From NCBI GenBank assembly GCA_023382055.1, contig JAMCQN010000044.1:1-53191 (forward strand): a stretch of 53,191 bases of DNA. Reading direction: 5' to 3'. A program made the translations under genes and the position numbers. How positions within the stretch are numbered: position 1 is the first letter of the stretch; each line of letters begins with the position of its first letter. This DNA is from Chloroflexota bacterium. Its GTDB lineage: Bacteria > Chloroflexota > Anaerolineae > J036 > Brachytrichaceae. Positions 1-8,099 of this stretch are shown in pieces. The notes beneath the pieces were generated by a model. That model saw nothing but the letters and a program-made list of their open reading frames with translations. It searched no databases and had not been told where the DNA came from.

Positions 1-5
1 CGTCC

Positions 6-123
6 ATGTTGCCATCTTGTACGGCAACATGCACTTGCATGGGTCACGATGTCGTGAGACACCGCTCAAATTAAAAAGGTCACGATGTCGTGAGACACAT
101 TGGGTCACGATGTCGTGAGACAC
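6..123. repeat. Three copies of a palindromic 21-bp repeat, plus a small hairpin
   Basis: A 21-bp sequence, ggtcacgatgtcgtgagaca plus a final c, occurs at 42-62, 78-98 and 103-123 in the same orientation, with 15- and 4-nt gaps. Its core TCACGA-TG-TCGTGA is an inverted repeat with 6-bp arms. An unrelated 8-bp hairpin (atgttgcc/ggcaacat) lies at 6-30. The gaps are too short and unequal for CRISPR. The last copy runs into the reading frame of the next gene, so the array may be an operator cluster or transposase-binding repeats at the end of a lost or off-window element. Which one cannot be decided here. Confidence 0.75.
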
Positions 124-1005
124 GACAAGTATCTGGATGATCGCAGCAACCCGGAACTCGTCATATCCTCGCTGGTTAATGCCCTGAATCGTAAAGAGTA
201 TGCACGAGCGTATTCATACTGGCAGTCGACCGATAAACTGCAGCCGTATGACCAGTATGTCCAGGGTTACGCAAATACGGAGTCGGTGCAGGTCAAGACC
301 GGCGCCGTACGGGGCAGCGCGGGCGCCGGCAATGTCTACTACACGATCCCAGCGATCCTGTCGGCGGTTACCAGCAACGGAACAACTCAGACTTTCGCCG
401 CATGCTACCTGATGCATCTCGCCAATCCGGATATGCAGGCTGTCCCACCCTTCACACCGCTCGGTATCCAGTCCGCCCACATTGAGCAAGTTGACAACGA
501 TATCGATGCAACGGCCATGCTCAATCAGATCTGCGTCAAGAGCGGTTATCCTCAGGATCCGCCTATCCAGGCTGAAACAGGCGATCAGGCCTACACGGAT
601 GACCGCAGCGGGCCGGTGCAAGTCCTGCGCTCGCTCGTCAACGCCGTAAACAGCAGGCAATATGGCCGCGCGTATTCCTACTGGGAGCCCGGCTCAAAGG
701 TTGCGCCCTTCGATGAATTCCAGCAGGGCTACGCCGATACCGTTGCGGTGTCGGTGAGGACCGGCAGCGTAGACAGCAATGCCGGCGCCGGACAGGTGTA
801 CTTCAGCGTACCTGCAGCGCTGGTTGCAAAGACCAATAATGGAACCGTCCAGACGTTTGTGGGCTGCTATAACTTTCATCTCGCAAGTCCAGACATCCAG
901 GGAATCCCGTTCCAACCGCTGAGTATCATCTCCGCAACCATAAAGAAGGTGGCGAATGGCTCGGATACGGTGAATATGATGAAAACTGCCTGCCCGCCAC
1001 TATAG
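100..1005 (+). CDS. Duplicated-domain hypothetical protein, 5'-truncated
   Basis: Function not recognised. The protein consists of two homologous domains of about 130 residues. Each has a SLVNA-(L/V)-N motif, then RAYSYW, GYA(N/D)T, AGAG-x-VY, NGT-x-QTF and a cysteine after the last motif. The fold may be an extracellular ligand-binding one, but this is a guess. The only available start is a TTG at 100 whose first codons are translated from the third 21-bp repeat, and an in-frame TGA lies at 91-93. No signal peptide is present, although the composition suggests an exported protein. I infer that the original 5' end, probably with a signal or lipoprotein peptide, was lost at the repeat junction, so this may be a pseudogene. 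Confidence 0.6.
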   Translation: MGHDVVRHDKYLDDRSNPELVISSLVNALNRKEYARAYSYWQSTDKLQPYDQYVQGYANTESVQVKTGAVRGSAGAGNVYYTIPAILSAVTSNGTTQTFAACYLMHLANPDMQAVPPFTPLGIQSAHIEQVDNDIDATAMLNQICVKSGYPQDPPIQAETGDQAYTDDRSGPVQVLRSLVNAVNSRQYGRAYSYWEPGSKVAPFDEFQQGYADTVAVSVRTGSVDSNAGAGQVYFSVPAALVAKTNNGTVQTFVGCYNFHLASPDIQGIPFQPLSIISATIKKVANGSDTVNMMKTACPPL

Positions 1006-1020
1006 CAGTCCAGGAAAAAG

Positions 1021-1026
1021 TATAAT
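1021..1026 (+). promoter_or_regulatory. TATAAT -10-like box
   Basis: A perfect TATAAT lies 10 nt before the ATG at 1037. Transcription would begin nearly at the start codon, leaving an almost leaderless mRNA. No convincing -35 box was found, so the call is weak. Confidence 0.3.
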
Positions 1027-1036
1027 CGTAAAAGAA

Positions 1037-1246
1037 ATGGCGACGATAAATTACGAAAAAGAGTGGCTGCGCATCGCTCAACGTCTGGACTGGGCTTGTG
1101 TACGACTGAGGCTGCAACTGGACGCGGCCCAAACCGATGATGAACGTTCAGCCCTACGCGCCAGGTTGAATTCGGTTTATGAGCAAATTGACCGGGCGCG
1201 TCGCGAAGCCGACAGGTTTTCTGCGAAAAGAATGCAGACGGACTGA
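1037..1246 (+). CDS. Small charged helical protein
   Basis: A 69-residue protein, not recognised. It is rich in Arg, Glu, Ala and Leu with heptad-like spacing, consistent with a short two-helix coiled coil. It contains no Cys, no membrane segment and no known motif. A TATAAT box lies just upstream; a ribosome binding site is not obvious. It sits between two degraded genes, so it could be a chance frame, but codon usage and helical pattern look protein-like. Confidence 0.45.
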   Translation: MATINYEKEWLRIAQRLDWACVRLRLQLDAAQTDDERSALRARLNSVYEQIDRARREADRFSAKRMQTD

Positions 1247-1426
1247 GACTACATAGAAGCAGATCGGGTTTCATCCTGATTATCGAAAAGTAGCTGCCAC
1301 CCATGAAAGAAGTAAAAATATCGCGGCGTAGAGTGCGGCCGGCCCGGAGCCGCTTACTACATAGGTTACCACTATTATTACGGCTGTATTTTCAAGATCA
1401 TCGGCAGTAAAGCGGATAAGGATGGC

Positions 1427-1990
1427 GTGTTCTGGTACCAGGTAGGCGATGAGTACAGCGGCAATGGGCTTTACGTGCGCGGAGAGCATGTCCGGCCTGT
1501 ATCGCCCGACGAGTACACGACAATATCGCCCGACGTGCCGCCAGAGAACAAGCGGATTGAAGTCGATACTGCCAAACAACTGGCGACTGCATACGAGGCA
1601 GACAAACCCGTCTTCACGGCGCGTGTTGCCACCGGCGCCAACTTCCGCCTGAGTGACGGCACAGTGCAGTATTTCCGCACCATCCCCGGCGATCACCGCA
1701 TCTACAACAAGACGCCCTCACAGCATATGGTTGGCGGTACTGTCGGCGATACGGATTACTATAATCTGCCTGGTATCGGGTGGGTATCGTACTTTACTGC
1801 GAGCGGCATCGCCTTTCATGGCGCCTACTGGCACAACGATTACGGCAAACCGCGCAGCCACGGTTGTGTCAACATGCTGCCGGAAGACGCCAAGTGGGTC
1901 TTCCGTTGGACAATGCCAGCTATGCCATACGATGAACGCTATGTGAGTACATCCAAGCCCGGCGACGGCACGCTGGTAAAGGTATTCTGA
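1427..1990 (+). CDS. L,D-transpeptidase (YkuD domain), N-terminally decayed
   Basis: The C-terminal half is a YkuD-type L,D-transpeptidase domain. Such enzymes form 3-3 peptidoglycan cross-links or attach proteins outside the membrane. The catalytic signature is clear: H131 in AFHGAYWHN, and SHGCVN with H145 and nucleophile C147. An SH3-like strand segment (residues 1-30) precedes it. The start used is a GTG. The same frame stays open upstream to about 1316 and still reads as protein. In another frame an ATG at 1303 encodes MKEVKISRRR, resembling the start of a Tat signal peptide before it runs out of frame. I infer that a signal peptide and part of the N-terminal domain were deleted with a frameshift, so the enzyme may no longer be exported. 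Confidence 0.75.
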   Translation: MFWYQVGDEYSGNGLYVRGEHVRPVSPDEYTTISPDVPPENKRIEVDTAKQLATAYEADKPVFTARVATGANFRLSDGTVQYFRTIPGDHRIYNKTPSQHMVGGTVGDTDYYNLPGIGWVSYFTASGIAFHGAYWHNDYGKPRSHGCVNMLPEDAKWVFRWTMPAMPYDERYVSTSKPGDGTLVKVF

Positions 1991-1996
1991 ATCACT

Positions 1997-2033
1997 GCCG
2001 ATGTCTGACTTCTCGGCGAAGTCAGACATCGGC
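1997..2033. repeat. Dispersed hairpin, copy 1 (between convergent genes)
   Basis: A perfect 15-bp stem (1997-2011 with 2019-2033) and 7-nt loop lie between the convergent transpeptidase and cytochrome c genes. The core GATGTCTGACTT/AAGTCAGACATC recurs in a second hairpin at 30,275-30,307. There is no T-run on either side. It may terminate transcription, but the shared sequence suggests a dispersed repeat. Confidence 0.75.
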
Positions 2034-2070
2034 GAGTATTCCGTCGCGCATCTGGTGCGCTGTGTCGGGC

Positions 2071-2715
2071 CTACTTTGAGTTCAGGCTGATCACATATGC
2101 GATCACATCAGCGATCTGCTGCGGCGTCAGTTTCTTCTCGTCGCCAAACGCCGTCATCTTCTGTTTGGGATTGCTGCCTTCCGGTGTCGATCCGTGCTCA
2201 ACGAACAGATCCAGGTTGGTTGCAAAAACCTTGGGGTCTTTGTTGACCAGTGTGTCGTCAATGGGATTCAAGGGAGGGATTGTGCCATCTGACGAACCCG
2301 GATTACTGATGCCACCTTTACCCTCATCGCCGTGGCACTTCTTGCAGTTATCCACGTAGATGGTCGCGCCCGCCTTGGCGTCGCCAGTCAGGTCTATTGC
2401 CTTACCCGGGCCGCCGGCGTTCGACGGTTGTGCCGGCTCACTGGTCGCAGTAGCGCCCGCATCGGCGGCAGTCGCAGTCGGTTCAGTAGTCGCGGTGGCG
2501 GCCGCAGTCGGTGCGCCGGTCGCAGTAGCAGCCGTAGTCGCGGTCGCAGCCGGCGCGCTGGTGGCAGTAGCGGCCGTAGTCGCGGTCGCGGCCGGCGCGC
2601 TGGTCGCAACTGGCGCAGTGGTCGCAGTTGGCGTGGGTGCAGATCCGCACGCCGCCATCGCCAGCACCGCAACTGCAGCGCACATTCCTGTTACTATTTC
2701 TAATCGCCTCTTCAT
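2071..2715 (-). CDS. Mono-heme cytochrome c lipoprotein
   Basis: A 214-residue membrane-anchored electron carrier. The start at 2715 was chosen because AGGAGG sits 5 nt upstream; a longer frame to 2745 would cover that site. The signal peptide ends in a lipobox (LAMAAC, Cys23). An Ala/Thr/Pro-rich linker follows, with a near-exact 42-bp DNA repeat around 2520-2603. The C-terminal cytochrome c domain has heme motif CKKCH and a Met before AFGDEKK as probable axial ligand. It is very similar to the third domain of the adjacent tri-heme cytochrome, indicating a recent duplication. Last gene of the respiratory block; probably passes electrons from the Rieske/cytochrome b complex to a terminal oxidase not in this window. 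Confidence 0.88.
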   Translation of the reverse strand: MKRRLEIVTGMCAAVAVLAMAACGSAPTPTATTAPVATSAPAATATTAATATSAPAATATTAATATGAPTAAATATTEPTATAADAGATATSEPAQPSNAGGPGKAIDLTGDAKAGATIYVDNCKKCHGDEGKGGISNPGSSDGTIPPLNPIDDTLVNKDPKVFATNLDLFVEHGSTPEGSNPKQKMTAFGDEKKLTPQQIADVIAYVISLNSK

Positions 2716-2781
2716 TTTTCCTCCTACATACTGAATTGCTTTCATTGGATTATTAGTGACGTATTGTGTTGTCTGTACGCG

Positions 2782-3930
2782 TTACTTCTTATTCAGACTC
2801 ATGACATAAGCTATTACATCTGCAATCTGCTGAGGGATGAGTTTCTTCTCGTCGCCCCAGGCGGGCATGACCTCCTTCGGGTTTGAACCGGATGGCGTCG
2901 AGCCGTGCTCCATAAACAGGTCAATGTTGTAGGCAAACACCTTCGGATCAGCGCTGACCAGCGTATCGTCAATCGGATTTAACGGCGGGATGGCGCCGTC
3001 ATCGGAGCCGGGATTGTTGACTCCACCTGTGCCCTCTTGGCCGTGACACTTGGCGCACTGGTCTGCAAAGACTTTCGAGCCGGATGCGATATCGCCAGCC
3101 AGGTTCAGCGCGGGGCCGGGACCGCCCGGATTGGATGGTCGGGCGATATCCGCTGTTGCAGTTGTTGTTGCGGTGCTGGTCACAGATGATGTCTCGGTAA
3201 CTGCTGCGCCAGCTTGCGGGGTCGGTGTCGCTGCCGGCGCCGAGGTCGACGATGCGGCGGTGCGCCATTGATCGATCAAGGCGATCACGTTGTTCACCTG
3301 TTCCGGCGACAGTACGGTGCCCCATGTCGGCATGCCCTTGGACGGACGCCCGTTCATGATCGTGTCGCGATACCACGCGTCGTCGAACTGATGCAGGCGT
3401 GTTGGATCGTTGAGAGCCGGCGCTCGGTCGGTGCCTTTGCCATCCTGTCCATGACAGATGAAACACGTGCTCGAGAAAATAACCTCACCCTTACCGGCAT
3501 CGCCTGGTTTGACCGTCATCGTGATGTCGGGAGCACCAGGTTGCCAGCTTCGGATAAACGCGACTACGTTGTTGATATCTTCATCAGTGAGCGGGCCGCC
3601 GTGCGACTGGTTCCATGCCGGCATCTGCGTATCAGGCACCCCGGAGCTGGCGATGCTGAAAATGGTGCCGTCGTCCGTGCTGATCAGGAACTGCTTGTTA
3701 TTCAGTGCGGGAGCGTCATCAGAGCCTTCGCCGTCCACGCCATGACAAGTCGCGCAATTCTTTGTAAACAGGTCTTTACCGGCTGCAATCGCCACGTTTT
3801 TGTGGTACGTTTCAGCCGCCGTAATGCGCGCCGGCTCCCGCAGGATGAAAACCTGGAACGAGACAAAGATAGCCAGTGTAAGCAGTGTGGCGGCGGCAAT
3901 ATGAGGTAGATAGTTCTCGTTTGATCGCAT
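2782..3930 (-). CDS. Tri-heme membrane-anchored cytochrome c
   Basis: One N-terminal membrane helix (residues about 10-30) is followed by three cytochrome c domains with heme motifs CATCH, CFICH and CAKCH. Thr/Ala/Pro linkers lie between domains 2 and 3. Domains 1 and 2 have MPAW or MPTW, and domain 3 MPAWGDEKK, as probable axial methionines. It likely replaces cytochrome c1/f as electron acceptor of the Rieske protein. The gene starts a few nt after the Rieske stop; the second of two adjacent ATGs is favoured because GAGGTG is then better spaced. Domain 3 is nearly duplicated by the next gene. Confidence 0.88.
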   Translation of the reverse strand: MRSNENYLPHIAAATLLTLAIFVSFQVFILREPARITAAETYHKNVAIAAGKDLFTKNCATCHGVDGEGSDDAPALNNKQFLISTDDGTIFSIASSGVPDTQMPAWNQSHGGPLTDEDINNVVAFIRSWQPGAPDITMTVKPGDAGKGEVIFSSTCFICHGQDGKGTDRAPALNDPTRLHQFDDAWYRDTIMNGRPSKGMPTWGTVLSPEQVNNVIALIDQWRTAASSTSAPAATPTPQAGAAVTETSSVTSTATTTATADIARPSNPGGPGPALNLAGDIASGSKVFADQCAKCHGQEGTGGVNNPGSDDGAIPPLNPIDDTLVSADPKVFAYNIDLFMEHGSTPSGSNPKEVMPAWGDEKKLIPQQIADVIAYVMSLNKK

Positions 3931-3938
3931 CATGCACC

Positions 3939-4436
3939 TCAGACGCGCGTAACCTGTGAAATATCGAATTTGTCACGACTGATGGGCTGGCTGGTATCCA
4001 CGATAACCTCACCGCCGATGATCTGGATCGGGAACAGATCCAGGGGGCGCGGCGCAGGTCCGCTGACCACCACGCCTTCAGGATTAAAGACTGAGCTGTG
4101 ACACGGGCACATGAAGAGCTTCTTGGCCTTGACCCATGGCACCGTGCACCCCAGATGGGTACAGCGTTGCCACAACGCAAGCAGGCCGCCATCCGGAAGG
4201 CATGAGATGTAGAAACGACCGGACTGCACATAGCTGACCGTGCCAGGTTTGAATTCCTTCGCCAGGCCCGCCGTGACTTTACTGCCAAACCCACCCGCCG
4301 GTATACGGGGTTTCAGGTATTCGAACAGCGCGCCGCTAAACTGTCCAAACAGGGCCACCAGTGAGACGCCCCACACTGTGCCAACCACTTCGCGTCGGCT
4401 GAACAGGCGCTTACCTTCCCGACCGCTTTTCATCAT
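3939..4436 (-). CDS. Rieske [2Fe-2S] protein of a cytochrome bc-type complex
   Basis: A 165-residue Rieske subunit that takes an electron from quinol at the Qo site and passes it to cytochrome c. An N-terminal basic stretch containing SRRE precedes a membrane helix (VVGTVWGVSLVALFG), as in Tat-dependent Rieske proteins. The cluster box CTHLGC and second box CPCHSS supply two Cys and two His ligands; the second box has Ser where CPCHGS is usual. Two adjacent ATGs follow GGAGG. Located between the cytochrome b C-terminal subunit and the tri-heme cytochrome, as expected for one transcript. Confidence 0.93.
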   Translation of the reverse strand: MMKSGREGKRLFSRREVVGTVWGVSLVALFGQFSGALFEYLKPRIPAGGFGSKVTAGLAKEFKPGTVSYVQSGRFYISCLPDGGLLALWQRCTHLGCTVPWVKAKKLFMCPCHSSVFNPEGVVVSGPAPRPLDLFPIQIIGGEVIVDTSQPISRDKFDISQVTRV

Positions 4437-4486
4437 CTGCCTCCGAATTCCTGTCTTGTCCGTTGTATTCGCATCTATTCAAGCCG

Positions 4487-5263
4487 TCATAGTCCATCCA
4501 GCGGGTTGTAGCCGTTCGGCATCTGCCAGGGCAGGTACATCTTGAACCCGGGGCCGCGCAGGAAGAAACCGCTTAGAGTAAAAATGAGTGCGGAGAACAG
4601 CATGATCGTGAATAAAGCGATCATTAATTCGCGCGTAGTCGCCTTGCGCAGCCGCAACACGAGCGCCGGCAGGACGACGATGATTGCAATGATCAGCGCC
4701 GGCACCAGCCCTTGAGCTACCCACACAGGGACAACGTCCCGCAGCATCTCCCGCAGGCTGAACTGGTTATCGAGCAGGACGTACGCCGCAGTCGCAATGA
4801 CGGTATAGAGGGCAGTCCAGACCACGATGCGCTTCCCACGCGGTGTGGAAAACCACACGCCGACATGCGCCCGCGAACGGTCGATGTATGGCAGCAGAAC
4901 AAGAAATATAACGAGACACGTTGGGATCAGCACCCCGGCGACGGTCGGATGCATGTGCTCCAGCAATTCCTGCAGGCCGACGAAGTACCAGGGCGCTTTT
5001 GCCGGATCCGTCGTGACCAGCGGATTGGCAATAGCCTCCAGCGGCGCATTTTTCACCAACGAGAAAAGGAAAACCGCCAGTGTTACTCCCAGGACGAGGA
5101 TGATCTCTATAAGCAGAACGACCGGAAACGAGAACACCGTCCCGTCCGGTCCCTTACCCACCATGGGCCCTTCGCCATGCATCAGCTCAACCAGAGCGTA
5201 CGTTTTGTTGGTCTGTTTCGGAAAGGTTTCATCTGTGACAGTTGGTTGGTTTGGTGTCGCCAT
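4487..5263 (-). CDS. Cytochrome b, C-terminal subunit (subunit IV-like)
   Basis: A 258-residue membrane protein corresponding to the C-terminal part of cytochrome b (b6f subunit IV). It has a soluble N-terminus, a first membrane helix (about residues 45-68), then APWYFVGLQELLEHMHP, the Qo-site PEWY region in the form A-PWY, followed by three further hydrophobic segments. A C-terminal extension beyond the usual three helices gives it more segments than plant subunit IV. GGAG lies 6 nt before the ATG. It follows the N-terminal cytochrome b gene by about 35 nt. Confidence 0.9.
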   Translation of the reverse strand: MATPNQPTVTDETFPKQTNKTYALVELMHGEGPMVGKGPDGTVFSFPVVLLIEIILVLGVTLAVFLFSLVKNAPLEAIANPLVTTDPAKAPWYFVGLQELLEHMHPTVAGVLIPTCLVIFLVLLPYIDRSRAHVGVWFSTPRGKRIVVWTALYTVIATAAYVLLDNQFSLREMLRDVVPVWVAQGLVPALIIAIIVVLPALVLRLRKATTRELMIALFTIMLFSALIFTLSGFFLRGPGFKMYLPWQMPNGYNPLDGL

Positions 5264-5297
5264 TCAAAGCTCCGCGGTTTCTATACGTAACGGTGAG

Positions 5298-6074
5298 TTA
5301 ATTACCGATTGCGTCCTCACCGACCTTATCGCCTGCATCGTTCGAGTCGTTGATCGCCAGACCCCCGTCCTTTCGCACGCGCCAAAGATGAATCGAAACC
5401 GCCAGCATCATCAGCACCGGCAGCACAGCGATGTGCAGGGTATAAAAGCGGATCAACGCATCCTGGCCCACCTCAGGACCGCCTAACAGCAGGGACTTCG
5501 TGGCGGCGCCAACCAGAGGTACATAACCGGCAATGTTGGTACCTACAGTAATCGCCCAGTAAGACAACTGGTCCCAGGGTAGCAGATAACCGGTGAAGCT
5601 GGCGCCCAGGGTCAGCAGAAGCAGCCCGACGCCAACCAGCCAGTTAAACTCGCGCGGAGGTTTATACCCGCCGGTATAGAAAACCCGCACCATGTGCAGG
5701 ATTACCGCAAGCACCATGAGGTGCGCGGACCAGCGGTGCATGTTGCGTGTGAACTGTCCTAATGGAACCGAGACTTGGATGTTCAATAGCGCCGGGTATG
5801 CGCGTTCAACGGAAGGCACATAATAAAACATCAACAGCACGCCCGTGAACACCAGCGTGCCGAAGAGGATCGCCGAGATAACACCCAGCCCAAAAGAGTA
5901 CGACCACTTGAGACTCTTGCGATTGACCTTGACGGGGTGTAAATGCAGGAAGATATTGCTGGTCATCACCAGCGATCGATCCAGTGGATTGTTCGGCGGA
6001 CCATGCCTGAAAAATGACCGCCAGACGCGCGATTCGGTCAAAGGCGCCCAGCGGCTGCGGGTTTGTACGCTCAT
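5298..6074 (-). CDS. Cytochrome b, N-terminal subunit (b6-like, di-heme)
   Basis: A 258-residue four-helix cytochrome b core. Heme-ligand pairs are visible. In helix B two His are separated by 13 residues (from MHRWSAH to ILHMVR). In helix D two His are separated by 14 residues (LHIAV to SIHLW), the b6f-type spacing. No Cys is seen at the heme c_i position. The start at 6074 has GGAGGTTG one base upstream and overlaps the oxidoreductase stop by 4 nt (ATGA), implying translational coupling. A longer in-frame start at 6164 would lie inside the upstream gene and is rejected. Confidence 0.93.
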   Translation of the reverse strand: MSVQTRSRWAPLTESRVWRSFFRHGPPNNPLDRSLVMTSNIFLHLHPVKVNRKSLKWSYSFGLGVISAILFGTLVFTGVLLMFYYVPSVERAYPALLNIQVSVPLGQFTRNMHRWSAHLMVLAVILHMVRVFYTGGYKPPREFNWLVGVGLLLLTLGASFTGYLLPWDQLSYWAITVGTNIAGYVPLVGAATKSLLLGGPEVGQDALIRFYTLHIAVLPVLMMLAVSIHLWRVRKDGGLAINDSNDAGDKVGEDAIGN

Positions 6075-8011
6075 GCAACCTCCACAAAACTCACTTCTTC
6101 GGTAAAGCGGAACGATTCCATCTGCACTGCTTCGGTCGGACACCGCGCGGCGCATAGACCGCAACGGATACAGGCGGTGGGATCCAGCAGCATTGCTGAT
6201 TTCACTTCGCCGGATGCCGCATGGCTCTCGATCAGGGCCGCGACTGGTTCATTGCCGGCTAGCGCCGGCACAGGAATAAGCTTGAGACAGTTGGTCGGAC
6301 ACACATCGACACAGCCATTGCAAAGGATGCACAGGCTGCCATCGAAGATCGGGTTGAGTGTGCAGATCAAACACCGCCCGCCCTGCTCCAGTGCGCCGGG
6401 CTCTTCGTATCCCAGCTCTACTTTGGCTATGCCGATGCGGCGCGCCAGGGGCTGTGTGGGCGGTTCCCGGCGCGGCCAGCGCAGGTAATTTCTCAACGGG
6501 CCGATATCCGGGTAGTTACGCTTGGAGATGGTTGTAAAGAACGCCTTGCGCGTGATCCGGGGTTGCACGTTCTGCAGGTAGGCGTGAATTCCACGCGCAG
6601 CGCACTGACCATCGGCAACCGCATTGATGATCAAGCGCGGACCAAAGGCGATGTCCCCGCCCGCGTAGATCCCAGGCGCTGTTGTCGCCAGCGTCTCCGG
6701 ATTCACGATCAAGGCGCCACGCGGTGTGAGTTGCACACCATCCTCCGGGCGAATCCAGGACAGGTCTCCGGTTTGACCGATGGAGACGATGATGCTGTCA
6801 CACGCCCATACTTTCTCGGAACCCGGTACCAGTTGGGGATTAAACCTGCCGCGTTCATCGAAGGCGCGTGAGACATCCAGCGTTTCCAGCGCTGTGGCGC
6901 GACCATCGGCGCCAATTACACACTTGGGCGCCACGTGGTTGTGGATGATGATGCCTTCTTCGGCCGCTTCAGCGACCTCAATCGGGTTGGCAAGCATCTC
7001 ATTCTGGGCTTCCACAACCATGCAGTGGACTTCCTGAGTTGCGCCCAGGCGGCGCGCCGAGCGCGCCACATCCAACGCTACATCGAGGTCGCCACCGCCC
7101 TGCGCTGCATGGCCCAGACGAGCTGCAGTGCGGGCGACATCCATCGCCACATTGCCACCGCCGATCACCAGGATGCGCTTGCCAAGGTCCAGGTTATATC
7201 CACCCAGATTCACATTGATCAGAAAATCAACCGCCCGCAAGACGCCATCAAGCTGTTCTCCATCCACATTCAGCTTACGGCTTCCGTAGGTACCGATTCC
7301 GATGAAGACGGCATCAAAGTCGCGCCGCAGGTCTGCGAGTGTGAAGTCTCGACCGATAGCCTGGTTCAGCTTTAATATAGGGCCCAACGCAAGTATGGAC
7401 TGGATTTCCAGATCGATCAGTTCGCGCGGAAGACGATATTCGGGTACACCGAGTCGCAGCATGCCTCCGGCTACCGATGCGGAATCATAGATCGTGACAT
7501 CGTGGCCTAATAACGCCAGGTCATGAGCACATGTCAGGCCCGCCGGCCCCGCACCGACGACCGCGATGCGCTTGCCTGTTTTGGCGACAGCCCGGCGTGC
7601 AGCCTTCAGCGAAGTACGACTGGAGGGGACAGCGGTGTTGCCAAGGTCAAAACCTTCCGACGAACCCACATATCTCGGCCAGGCCGGCGATTGGCGCATC
7701 TCCCCGCTTTCACCCAGATAAACACCATAACGGTCATCGACGAAACGCTTCAGAGCGCGGATGGCAATCGGCTCATCAATCTTGCCGCGCCGGCATGCCG
7801 CTTCGCACGGCGCACCACAGACCCAACCGCAGGTTGACGCAAATGGGTTTGTCTCACGCGCAATCAGATAAGCACGCTCATAATCTCCCTGAGCAATAGC
7901 AGTCACATAACCGCGTGCGTCTGTCCGCACAGGACAGGCGTACTGGCATGCCACCGTCTGCTGGTAGAAAGTCAGATCTGGAATGTTTACGCGATAATCG
8001 GGCTGATCCAT
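6071..8011 (-). CDS. GltD-like FAD/NAD(P) oxidoreductase with C-terminal ferredoxin domain
   Basis: A 646-residue flavoprotein related to the small subunit of glutamate synthase. The N-terminal Fe-S region has CQYACP and CGWVCGAPCEAAC. The FAD-binding fold has VVGAGPAGL, the NAD(P)-binding fold has VIGGGNVAMDVA, and a second FAD motif (GIYAGGDIAFGP) follows. The C-terminus carries two [4Fe-4S] ferredoxin motifs (LCILCNGCVDVCP and CIRCGLCAARCP) and an extra CLIC. No glutamate synthase large subunit is nearby. It is translationally coupled to cytochrome b, so I infer that it feeds electrons from NAD(P)H or ferredoxin to the quinone/cytochrome b complex. The start at 8011 (MDQPDY) is preferred; 8038 is an alternative without a ribosome site. 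Confidence 0.88.
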   Translation of the reverse strand: MDQPDYRVNIPDLTFYQQTVACQYACPVRTDARGYVTAIAQGDYERAYLIARETNPFASTCGWVCGAPCEAACRRGKIDEPIAIRALKRFVDDRYGVYLGESGEMRQSPAWPRYVGSSEGFDLGNTAVPSSRTSLKAARRAVAKTGKRIAVVGAGPAGLTCAHDLALLGHDVTIYDSASVAGGMLRLGVPEYRLPRELIDLEIQSILALGPILKLNQAIGRDFTLADLRRDFDAVFIGIGTYGSRKLNVDGEQLDGVLRAVDFLINVNLGGYNLDLGKRILVIGGGNVAMDVARTAARLGHAAQGGGDLDVALDVARSARRLGATQEVHCMVVEAQNEMLANPIEVAEAAEEGIIIHNHVAPKCVIGADGRATALETLDVSRAFDERGRFNPQLVPGSEKVWACDSIIVSIGQTGDLSWIRPEDGVQLTPRGALIVNPETLATTAPGIYAGGDIAFGPRLIINAVADGQCAARGIHAYLQNVQPRITRKAFFTTISKRNYPDIGPLRNYLRWPRREPPTQPLARRIGIAKVELGYEEPGALEQGGRCLICTLNPIFDGSLCILCNGCVDVCPTNCLKLIPVPALAGNEPVAALIESHAASGEVKSAMLLDPTACIRCGLCAARCPTEAVQMESFRFTEEVSFVEVA

Positions 8012-8058
8012 GGTATGCAGCCTGCCCTCCGGGGGCATATCGCGAGTGTATCAATCCA

Positions 8059-8087
8059 AGGTGTAAATCAGGTGTACGTGAGGTGTA
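8059..8087. promoter_or_regulatory. Three AGGTGTA direct repeats at 11-bp phasing
   Basis: AGGTGTA occurs at 8059-8065, 8070-8076 and 8081-8087, so repeat starts are exactly 11 bp apart, one helical turn. Tandem direct repeats with this phasing are typical of OmpR/PhoB-type regulators. The site lies between the 3' end of the response regulator gene and the start of the oxidoreductase-cytochrome b operon. It may be the regulator's target. No clear -35/-10 pair was identified. Confidence 0.6.
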
Positions 8088-8099
8088 TATTCAGTCTGG

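Noticed and set aside
42-123. Short CRISPR array
   Set aside because: Three repeats only, with 15- and 4-nt gaps of unequal length and a palindromic repeat core; no cas genes nearby.
1997-2033. Simple rho-independent terminator
   Set aside because: No U-run on either strand, and the stem sequence recurs at 30275, so it was listed as a repeat.
6075-6164. Upstream start for cytochrome b
   Set aside because: It would extend into the oxidoreductase gene; GGAGGTTG and the ATGA overlap fix the start at 6074.
6071-8011. Glutamate synthase small subunit (gltD)
   Set aside because: Extra C-terminal di-cluster ferredoxin domain, no large subunit gene nearby, and coupling to cytochrome b argue for a respiratory role.
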